11,752 bases of DNA from Planctomycetales bacterium (lineage in GTDB: Bacteria; 4484-113; JAFGCY01): contig JAHEFU010000078.1 in the NCBI GenBank assembly GCA_024645305.1, positions 1 to 11,752 of the forward strand, in the 5' to 3' direction. How positions within the stretch are numbered: position 1 is the stretch's first letter; each line of letters begins with the position of its first letter. Shown here piece after piece: positions 5,966 to 11,752 of the stretch. A model generated the notes under the pieces. It did no database searches. It was not told where the DNA came from and saw only the letters and a program-made list of their open reading frames with translations. The position numbers and the translations under genes are program-made.

Positions 5966-6865
5966 TCAGCCGAAGCGGCCGGTGACGTATTCCTCGGTCT
6001 GCTTCTCGGCGGGGAGCGTGAAGACCTGGCGGGTGCGGCCGAATTCGATCAGCTCACCGCTGACCATGAAGGCTGTGTAGTCAGAGATGCGCGCCGCCTG
6101 CTGCATGTTGTGGGTGACGATCACGATCGTGTAGTGGTCCTTCAGCTCGTAGATCATGTCCTCAATGCGCGCCGTGGAGACGGGGTCCAGCGCGGAGCAG
6201 GGTTCATCCATCAGGATGATCTCCGGGCCCATGGCAATGGCCCGGGCGATGCACAGGCGCTGCTGCTGGCCACCGGACAGTCCGAGTCCGCTTTCATCAA
6301 GGCGGTCCTTAACCTCATCCCACAGGTTGGCGGACCTGAGGGACTGCTCCACAAGCTCCGGCAGCTCCTTCTTCGTGGCGATGCCATTGATGCGGGGACC
6401 CCAGGCGATGTTCTCGAAGATGCTCTTGGGGAAGGGGTTGGGTTTCTGGAAGACCATCCCGATGCGCCGGCGGACCTCCACGGGATCGATGTCCGGGGCA
6501 TACAGGTTCTGGCCACGGTACAGCACAGCACCCTGGGTCGTCACCCCCTGGATGAACTCATTCATGCGGTTGAGGTGGCGCAGGATCGTACTCTTGCCGC
6601 AGCCTGAGGGGCCGATGATCGCCGTCACCTGGTTCTCGGGGAAACACAGGCTGACATTCCTCACCGCAGGGTTGCCACTGTAGGATATCCACAGGTCGCG
6701 CGCCTCGATGGCGATGGTCATGCCGGCCAGGATGTCATTGCCCCTGTCTGCTTCCACGTTTCTGAGATTAGCATCTGCAGGACCGAGATGGGTACTGATG
6801 CTCAGGGCGGGTTCGGTGCCGCGGCCCGGCGGTCCGGGCTCACGGCGGGCTGTGTTATCTACCAT
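5966..6865 (-). CDS. pstB: Phosphate ABC transporter ATP-binding protein PstB
   Basis: PstB is the cytoplasmic ATPase of the PstSCAB high-affinity phosphate importer. All ABC motifs are intact: Walker A GPSGCGKST (85-93), Q-loop Q140 in 'MVFQKPNPFPKSI', signature LSGGQQQR (196-203), Walker B 'IILMDEP' with catalytic E221, D-loop SALD (224-227) and H-loop H252. The protein is 299 residues against about 255-260 in typical members. The extra length is a polar N-terminal tail of about 48 residues before 'MTIAIEARDL'. The longer start (ATG 6865) is preferred because AAAGGAG lies six bases upstream (6878-6872) inside pstA, whereas the internal Met49 has no SD. Its start overlaps the pstA stop by 7 bases, indicating translational coupling. 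Confidence 0.96.
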   Translation of the reverse strand: MVDNTARREPGPPGRGTEPALSISTHLGPADANLRNVEADRGNDILAGMTIAIEARDLWISYSGNPAVRNVSLCFPENQVTAIIGPSGCGKSTILRHLNRMNEFIQGVTTQGAVLYRGQNLYAPDIDPVEVRRRIGMVFQKPNPFPKSIFENIAWGPRINGIATKKELPELVEQSLRSANLWDEVKDRLDESGLGLSGGQQQRLCIARAIAMGPEIILMDEPCSALDPVSTARIEDMIYELKDHYTIVIVTHNMQQAARISDYTAFMVSGELIEFGRTRQVFTLPAEKQTEEYVTGRFG

Positions 6866-8082
6866 TTCAGTCTCCTTTCCGCACGGTGACGGATTGTCAC
6901 GGCGAAGGCGTTGAGGCTCAGCAGCACGATCATCAGTACGATGATCCCGCTGGCCGCCAGGTCATGGAATTCCTTCTGCGGGCGGCTGACCCAGTTGTAG
7001 ATCTGGATCGGCAGAGCGGTGAAGCCGGAAAACACATTCTCCGGCACGAAGGCCACGTAGGTCAGGGCGCCGATGGTGATCAACGGGGCGGTCTCACCGA
7101 TGGCCCGGGAGATCGAGAGAATCACGCCGGTGACGATGCCGGGCAGCGCGGCGGGCAGGATGTGGTGCCTGACAACCTGCCAGCGTGTGGCCCCGACCGC
7201 GTAGGCCGCCTGGCGCAGGGAGGCCGGCACTGCCTTGATGGCCTCGCGGGCGGAAATGATGATCACCGGGAGGATCAGGACGGTCATGGTCAGGGCCCCG
7301 GCCATCACGTTGCGCGGGTTGCTGAACATCTCGCTGTCCGGGAAGCGCGTCTTCATCATGCTGAAGTAGCCCACGAACAGGGAAAGTCCGAGCAGGCCAT
7401 AGACTATGGAGGGCACGCCCGCCAGGTTGGCGATGTTGATCTCGATGAATCGGCTGATGCGGTTCTCCCGCGTGTACTCCTCCAGGTAGATGGCGGAGGC
7501 CACTCCCAGCGGAATGGCAATCAGGGCCGTGATCGTGATCATCCACAGCGTGCCGGCGATGGCACTCCGGATGCCGGCGTTCTCGGCGTTGCGGGATGGG
7601 AAGTTGTTGAAGAACTGCGCGAAGTTGCTGGCGAGCATCCGCCAGCGTGTGCCGTTGCCAGGATTAATACCGAGCTGGGAATAGAGTTCGGGCTCATCCT
7701 CCCTCAGCGTGATCAGGAAGGACTGCTGGTCATGGAACTTCACCATGCGCTGGATCCGCAGGTCCCTGCCGGTCCGGAGGGCAGCCTCATCTAGTGGTGT
7801 GAACACTGCCTCGAAGCCCCAGCAGATTTCCTCTGCGCGCGCCAGGAAGCTGGGATCGTGCTCGATCATCTCCCGCACGACGAAGGGGTTGGTCTCGGTG
7901 CGTTCCCACATGTAGCGGAATGCCTGCTGGCTGACGGTAAACAGCAGGGCCACGAGGAATACGAGGCCGACCCAGGTGGAGGCGAAGCAGACCCATTTGA
8001 AGACCTGGGCCTTGAGATGCCGTGACTTCAGGTGCCGGTTGATGCGTGCATCCCTCTCCGTGCCCAATCCCTGGCGGCCCAT
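6859..8082 (-). CDS. pstA: Phosphate ABC transporter permease PstA with extra extracytoplasmic loop
   Basis: PstA pairs with PstC to form the membrane channel for phosphate. Six hydrophobic segments are visible at about 30-52, 172-195, 218-240, 260-278, 312-335 and 376-395. The EAA loop that contacts PstB spans 280-316 ('EAIKAVPASLRQ...GATRWQVVRHHILPAALPGI'). Family landmarks include 'NFPSRNAENAGI' (160-171) and 'IPLGVASAIYLEEYT' (190-204). The protein has 407 residues, roughly 110 more than E. coli PstA. The excess is mainly a polar stretch at about 56-150 between the first and second membrane segments, predicted to face outward. Its ATG at 8082 overlaps the pstC stop in a TAATG arrangement, and its own stop overlaps pstB. 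There is therefore no room for a separate promoter. Confidence 0.95.
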   Translation of the reverse strand: MGRQGLGTERDARINRHLKSRHLKAQVFKWVCFASTWVGLVFLVALLFTVSQQAFRYMWERTETNPFVVREMIEHDPSFLARAEEICWGFEAVFTPLDEAALRTGRDLRIQRMVKFHDQQSFLITLREDEPELYSQLGINPGNGTRWRMLASNFAQFFNNFPSRNAENAGIRSAIAGTLWMITITALIAIPLGVASAIYLEEYTRENRISRFIEINIANLAGVPSIVYGLLGLSLFVGYFSMMKTRFPDSEMFSNPRNVMAGALTMTVLILPVIIISAREAIKAVPASLRQAAYAVGATRWQVVRHHILPAALPGIVTGVILSISRAIGETAPLITIGALTYVAFVPENVFSGFTALPIQIYNWVSRPQKEFHDLAASGIIVLMIVLLSLNAFAVTIRHRAERRLKW

Positions 8083-9002
8083 TACTCGTACACCTCGCGG
8101 AAGCGCCGCATGATCTTATGTGACACGATGTTCATGCACAGCGTGATCAGGAACAGCAGGCCACCGACGGCGAAGATTGTCAGGTAGCCGATCGTGCCGT
8201 GGGGTGTGTCCCCGAGGCTGACGGCCACGATGTAGGCGGTCATCGTCTGCACGGGCTCGAACACGTTGGCGGTGATGTTGGGCTGTCCGCCGCAGGCGAT
8301 GACGACGATCATCGTCTCACCGATGGCCCGGGACAGGGCGAGGATGATGGCGGCCAGGATGCCGGACAGGCCCGCCGGCAGGACGACGCTGGCGGTCACT
8401 TCCAGCTTCGTCGCCCCCATCGCATAGCCTCCCTGGCGCAGGCTGTCAGGGACACTGCGCAGGGCATCATCGCACAGCGAGGCGATCGTGGGGAGAATCA
8501 TGATGGCGACGGCGATCGAGCCGGAAAGCACGTTGAAGACCTGGGTCTGGGGCCAGATCTTCTGCAGCACCGGAGTGATCGTGACCAGGGCGAAGAAGCC
8601 ATAGACGATGGTCGGGATGCCGGCCAGCACCTCGAGGATCGGCTTGATCCAGGCCCGGGAACGCTGTGTGGCGAATTCGCTCAGGTATATCGCCGAGGCA
8701 ACTCCCAGCGGGATGGCGATCACGGCGGCGACGAGGGTGACGAGCAGTGTGCCGTTCACAAGGGGCAGGACACCAAAGCGCGGTGGACTGAAGAGGGGAG
8801 CCCAGTCCGTGGTGAGGAAGAACTCCGCCGGGCTGACCTGCTGGAAGAAGTGGAAGCTCTCGGATGCGAGGGTGTAGACGATGCCGGCGGTTGTTGCCAC
8901 CGACAGCAGGGCGCTGACAGCCAGCACGATCCTGATGCCTTCCTCCTTCAGGATCCTGTTGGCCTTGCGGCTGAGCTGCACCGCCGGATTGATTGCTGCC
9001 AT
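8082..9002 (-). CDS. pstC: Phosphate ABC transporter permease PstC
   Basis: The 306-residue inner-membrane permease is close to the usual PstC length. Visible family features are the first membrane segment (about 22-46), 'FFLTTDWAPLFSPPRFG' (61-77), 'NGTLLVTLVAAVIAIPLGV' (membrane segment 2), 'IPTIVYGFFAL', and the EAA loop beginning 'DDALRSVPDSLRQGGYAMGA', which docks on PstB. 'ALSRAIGETMIVVIACG' is the conserved segment after it. The start is ATG 9002. There is no standard AGGAGG; instead the bases just upstream are a G-rich run (see 9012-9029), which may act as an atypical ribosome site. The gene follows pstS after 71 bases and overlaps pstA by one base. Confidence 0.96.
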   Translation of the reverse strand: MAAINPAVQLSRKANRILKEEGIRIVLAVSALLSVATTAGIVYTLASESFHFFQQVSPAEFFLTTDWAPLFSPPRFGVLPLVNGTLLVTLVAAVIAIPLGVASAIYLSEFATQRSRAWIKPILEVLAGIPTIVYGFFALVTITPVLQKIWPQTQVFNVLSGSIAVAIMILPTIASLCDDALRSVPDSLRQGGYAMGATKLEVTASVVLPAGLSGILAAIILALSRAIGETMIVVIACGGQPNITANVFEPVQTMTAYIVAVSLGDTPHGTIGYLTIFAVGGLLFLITLCMNIVSHKIMRRFREVYE

Positions 9003-9011
9003 TGAATGATT

Positions 9012-9029
9012 CCCGCCCCGCCCCGCCCC
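9012..9029 (-). promoter_or_regulatory. G-quadruplex motif overlapping the pstC ribosome-binding region
   Basis: Read on the coding (minus) strand, this is GGGGCGGGGCGGGGCGGG: four G-runs of 4, 4, 4 and 3 separated by single C residues. It ends nine bases before the pstC ATG, where the ribosome binds. This fits the strict G3+N1-7 quadruplex rule with minimal loops, which are the most stable kind in RNA. It could lower or tune pstC translation relative to pstS. Formation in the cell and any effect are inference. Confidence 0.6.
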
Positions 9030-9073
9030 GGACTGGCCGGTGCGAATCGGGGACTTTGGATACTCCGGGTCTG

Positions 9074-10150
9074 TCAGTTGGAAGTGGCGAGCACTTCCTC
9101 TATTGTCATGCCGATGGTGTTCTTGTCGCTGAAGGCACTGCCCGTCCTGCCCTCAGCCACATGGGTGGCAATCTGTGCATAGGCACTGCGCGGGAAGGGC
9201 ACATAGCCGACTTCCTGCGCCAGCTTGCCGGCATTCCTGATGTAGTAGTCAATGAAGCCGGATACTTCAGGCCGTTCCAGGCTGCGGGAGCTGACGTAGA
9301 TGAACAGCGGGCGGCTGAGGGGAACGTACCTGCCGGTCATCACATTGTCCAGTGTCGGCTCACACGGGCCGTTGCCAGCATCAACCGGGACCACCTTGAG
9401 GATGTCCCTGTTCTCCTCGAAGTAGGCCACGCCGAAGTAGCCCATACCCCCCTCATTGCCGGCGACGCCGGCCACGATGACGTTGTCATCCTCGGAAGCG
9501 GTGAAGTCACTGCGGCTCTCGCCGCCCTTGCCGTTGATGGCCTCGGTGAAGTAGTCGAAGGTGCCGGAGTCGGTACCGGGGGCGAACAGCACGAGGGGCT
9601 TGTCAGGGAATCCACTGCGGACGTCCTGCCAGTTCTTCACGGTGCTGCCCGGTTCCCAGATCTTCTTCAGTTCCTCCACAGTGAGCTTGTCAACCCATGT
9701 ATTTTCCGTATTCACGACGACTGCCAGTCCGTCGAAGGCCACGGGGATCTCGATGTAGTCAACACCGTTCGCGGCAGCCGCCTCATTCTCGCTACCCTTG
9801 ATCGGGCGCGAGGCATCTGAGATGTCAGTGTCGCCGACGGTGAACTTCTTGAAACCGCCACCGGTGCCGGATACACCGACGGTCACCTTGACATCGGGAT
9901 TGAGCTTGCCGAATTCCTCGGACACGGCTTCCGTGATGGGATAGACGGTACTGGAACCGTCCACCGTGATGGTGCCGCTGAGGGATGCCGTTGCTGACTC
10001 AGGTGGGACTGAGGCCGGCGCAGTGGATGTGGCAGCGCTGCCGCTGTCACCCTGGGGGCTGCTGTCATTGCAGGATGCCGCTGCCAGTGTGGCGAGTATG
10101 GCTGCGAGGATGAGCAACAGCCTCTGATTTGCGGATCTGAGCTTATTCAT
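9074..10150 (-). CDS. pstS: Phosphate-binding lipoprotein PstS
   Basis: PstS captures inorganic phosphate outside the membrane and delivers it to PstCA. The 358-residue precursor has a hydrophobic signal with lipobox A-A-S-C27, so it is membrane-tethered. A Ser/Ala/Thr/Pro linker (28-58) follows, then the binding-protein fold. Phosphate-pocket segments are DGSST (64-68), SGTGGGF (94-100), DISDASRPI (109-117) and GTDSGTFDYF (192-201), with 'NEGGMGYFGVAYF' further on. The start is ATG 10150, with GGAGGT at 10162-10157 six bases upstream. It is the first transporter gene of the cluster, 102 bases after the kinase gene. That gap carries a candidate Pho-type promoter. The 71-base spacer to pstC could allow PstS to be made in excess. 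Confidence 0.97.
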   Translation of the reverse strand: MNKLRSANQRLLLILAAILATLAAASCNDSSPQGDSGSAATSTAPASVPPESATASLSGTITVDGSSTVYPITEAVSEEFGKLNPDVKVTVGVSGTGGGFKKFTVGDTDISDASRPIKGSENEAAAANGVDYIEIPVAFDGLAVVVNTENTWVDKLTVEELKKIWEPGSTVKNWQDVRSGFPDKPLVLFAPGTDSGTFDYFTEAINGKGGESRSDFTASEDDNVIVAGVAGNEGGMGYFGVAYFEENRDILKVVPVDAGNGPCEPTLDNVMTGRYVPLSRPLFIYVSSRSLERPEVSGFIDYYIRNAGKLAQEVGYVPFPRSAYAQIATHVAEGRTGSAFSDKNTIGMTIEEVLATSN

Positions 10151-10177
10151 CGTTATACCTCCGTGATAGGCAGTGAG

Positions 10178-10209
10178 AATTTACTCAGGCTGTGTGTGAA
10201 TCGTGTGAA
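10178..10209 (-). promoter_or_regulatory. Candidate Pho-box-like repeats and -10 for pstS
   Basis: On the minus strand, TTCACAC occurs twice in direct repeat (10209-10203 and 10200-10194, period 9; because of the CA run, CACAC also recurs at period 11). TAAATT (10183-10178) follows 10 bases after the second copy, the spacing at which PhoB-type activator sites usually stand from the -10 box. PhoB/PhoP boxes normally have an 11-base period, so this is only suggestive. It lies 28 bases or more upstream of the pstS start codon. Confidence 0.4.
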
Positions 10210-10219
10210 GATTGCGTGG

Positions 10220-10238
10220 GCCCTGATGAATTCAGGGC
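10220..10238 (-). terminator. Hairpin after the histidine kinase gene
   Basis: GCCCTGA (10220-10226) and TCAGGGC (10232-10238) form a perfect 7-bp stem with a 5-base loop, starting 14 bases after the kinase stop on the minus strand. No U-tract follows, so it may be a weak terminator or attenuator separating the kinase transcript from pstS. It lies just upstream of the candidate pstS promoter. Confidence 0.45.
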
Positions 10239-10252
10239 AGATTACGCGGAGA

Positions 10253-11752
10253 TCAGCTGTTATCCACCGATTTCGGGAAGTACAGCATGAAGGTTGAACC
10301 GGATCCGGGCGTACTCTGCAGCCGGACTTCTCCGCCGTGGGCGATCATCACGTGCTTGACGATGGCCAGCCCCAGGCCGGTGCCCCCGAGCTGGCGGGAG
10401 CGGGCCTTGTCAACCCGGTAGAAGCGTTCGAAGATGCGCGAGTGGTGCTCCTCCGGGATCCCGGGGCCGTGGTCCTGCACGCTGATGCGCGGGCGTCCGG
10501 CCTCGGTGTCCACCCGGACCTCCACGCTGCGGCTGTCACCGCTGTACTTGATGGCATTGTCCACGAGATTGCTGATGGCCAGCTGCAGGTTCTCGTGGTC
10601 ACCCTTGACAACCAGCGGCTCGGTGCTCAGCTTCAGGACAAGTCGCACACCGGCCGCCTCGGACTTGGCGGCGAGGTTGTCGCAGGCCAGCTGGGCTACT
10701 GTGTTGAGGTCGAGCGGCTTGTCCTCGCGCTCATGGAAGCCGTGCTCCACCCGGGACAGTGCCAGCATGTCATTCACCAGCACCCCGAGGCGCAGTGATT
10801 CGTCGAGGATGTTGCCAATGAAGCGGCTGCGCACCGCTGGCTCCATTTCCTCGTCGTTGAGGATGGTCTCGGACAGGCCACGGATCGCCGTCACGGGGGA
10901 CTTGAGTTCATGGCTGGCATTGGCGATGAACTGCGTGCGCATGTGCTCGAACTCGTGGGTGCCCGTGATGTCACGGATGATGCCGACAGCGCCGACCACG
11001 TGCTCTGACCCGTCCTGCCATGGCGTGACGACGAAGCTGATCCAGCGGTTGTTTTCCGTGCCGACGAGCTCAAGCTCACGCTGGATGGTGCTCCCGTGGT
11101 GGATCGCTGAGCTGAGGGCCTGTACGAGTTCGGGAACTGTCAGGCACTCCCAGGCATGCCGGCCCGCGATGCCGTCATATTCCTGCCGGCAGTAGCCGGC
11201 GGCCACGCGGTTGATGTGCACGACGCGTTCCTGGCTGTCCACGGCGATCAGGCCCTCGCTCATGCTGGCGAGGATCGCCTCCAGCTGGTTGCGGTCGCGG
11301 GAGATAGTCTGCATGCGCTGCCTGAGGCTGTCAGACATGCTGTTGAGCATTTCCGCAAGCTGCCCCAGCTCGTCATGCGATGCCACCTCGGCCCGGCTGC
11401 TGTAGTCGCCGCCGCTGATGCCGCGGGCCACTTCCGTCATGCGGGTCACGGGCCGCGTCACCCGGCGTGCGAAGAACAGGCCCAGCGGCAGGCTGACAAG
11501 CAGCGTGATCCCCGTGCCGATCAGCACGGCGATGCGCAGGGCGGACAGCTGCCTGGCAACGTCACTCAGGGGCAGGGAGGTCCGCACGTAGCCCAGCAGG
11601 CCATTGTCACCGGAAACGGCGACGGCGTAGTACATCATGTTCTCATGCACGCTGCGGCTGAAGCGGCGCGAAACCCCGCTGCCGCTCTGGGTGGCAGCCA
11701 GCAGTTCCGGGCGGTTGGCATGGTTCTCCATCTCGGTGGCTGCCATGTGCGA
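10253..11752 (-). CDS. PnpS/PhoR-type sensor histidine kinase, 5' end beyond window
   Basis: A membrane sensor kinase whose reading frame continues past the right edge. The ATG at 11746 is only an internal Met, because the preceding codons are open and the sequence begins inside the sensor domain. Numbering from that Met, the remnant of the extracytoplasmic sensor ('EMENHANRPE', 'MYYAVAV') runs 1-70. A membrane helix spans 71-93, HAMP 92-145 and PAS about 150-265. The phosphoacceptor H279 lies in 'ASHELKSP', the N-box is NLVDNAIKYS (393-402), the G1 box is DHGPGI (425-430) and the G2 box is GGTGLGL (454-460). TM-sensor-TM-HAMP-PAS-kinase is the PnpS/PhoR layout of phosphate-sensing kinases. 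Its position directly before pstSCAB-phoU supports control of the Pho response. The first helix and about 70-100 residues are missing. The cognate response regulator is not in the window. Confidence 0.92.
   Translation of the reverse strand, partial: SHMAATEMENHANRPELLAATQSGSGVSRRFSRSVHENMMYYAVAVSGDNGLLGYVRTSLPLSDVARQLSALRIAVLIGTGITLLVSLPLGLFFARRVTRPVTRMTEVARGISGGDYSSRAEVASHDELGQLAEMLNSMSDSLRQRMQTISRDRNQLEAILASMSEGLIAVDSQERVVHINRVAAGYCRQEYDGIAGRHAWECLTVPELVQALSSAIHHGSTIQRELELVGTENNRWISFVVTPWQDGSEHVVGAVGIIRDITGTHEFEHMRTQFIANASHELKSPVTAIRGLSETILNDEEMEPAVRSRFIGNILDESLRLGVLVNDMLALSRVEHGFHEREDKPLDLNTVAQLACDNLAAKSEAAGVRLVLKLSTEPLVVKGDHENLQLAISNLVDNAIKYSGDSRSVEVRVDTEAGRPRISVQDHGPGIPEEHHSRIFERFYRVDKARSRQLGGTGLGLAIVKHVMIAHGGEVRLQSTPGSGSTFMLYFPKSVDNS

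Noticed and set aside
6886..7794. A 302-codon plus-strand frame opposite pstA
   Set aside because: The low-complexity Gly/Asp/His/Arg-rich translation is typical of an antisense shadow; pstA on the other strand is unmistakable.
8993..9820. A 275-codon plus-strand frame opposite pstS
   Set aside because: It has no family resemblance and lies almost wholly over conserved pstS.
11744..11746. ATG as the true start of the histidine kinase
   Set aside because: The frame stays open to the window edge, there is no SD, and the protein would begin in the middle of the sensor domain without its first membrane helix.
1..11752. Defence system, prophage, IS element or CRISPR array
   Set aside because: I found no transposase, integrase, terminal inverted repeats with target duplications, or regularly spaced repeats; every long gene is accounted for by housekeeping or surface-protein families.

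Overview
The window is GC-rich bacterial DNA packed with genes that mostly carry clear Shine-Dalgarno (SD) sites. Its centre is a phosphate-uptake locus on the minus strand. I cannot assign a species. Two lipoproteins, a dockerin-like multidomain surface protein and a PnpS/PhoR-type kinase next to pstSCAB-phoU suggest a free-living environmental bacterium, probably from a poorly cultured lineage. No mobile element, tRNA, rRNA or CRISPR array is visible.

Left part (1-5235): the 5' part of an exported transglutaminase-like protein runs off the left edge on the minus strand. Divergent from it is a short pterin-synthase gene of the QueD family. Its active-site motif combines the cysteine of QueD with the glutamate of the folate-type PTPS-III enzymes. 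A 384-base intergenic stretch follows, holding several hairpins and a CTCTGCG-type repeat. Next comes a 900-residue lipoprotein with two dockerin-like calcium loops, a PKD-like domain, a possible papain-fold cysteine-peptidase-like domain and a C-terminal DUF2135-like module. After a strong hairpin there is a membrane-anchored Sel1-repeat protein.

Right part (5275-11752, all minus strand): in transcription order this is a PnpS/PhoR-type sensor histidine kinase (5' end beyond the window), then pstS, pstC, pstA, pstB and phoU. PstS captures phosphate outside the membrane, PstC and PstA form the channel, PstB supplies ATP hydrolysis, and PhoU links transporter state to the kinase. The kinase would phosphorylate a PhoB/PhoP-type response regulator, not seen here and probably just beyond the right edge. 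pstC/pstA overlap by 1 base and pstA/pstB by 7 bases, which implies translational coupling.

The points most worth a second look are the near-perfect G-quadruplex motif 9 bases before the pstC start codon, the roughly 95-residue extra loop in PstA, the hybrid CExxHGH motif in the QueD-family protein, and the domain architecture of the large lipoprotein. I see no clear evidence of a wholly new system; most of the window is a conventional Pst/Pho locus with unusual details.
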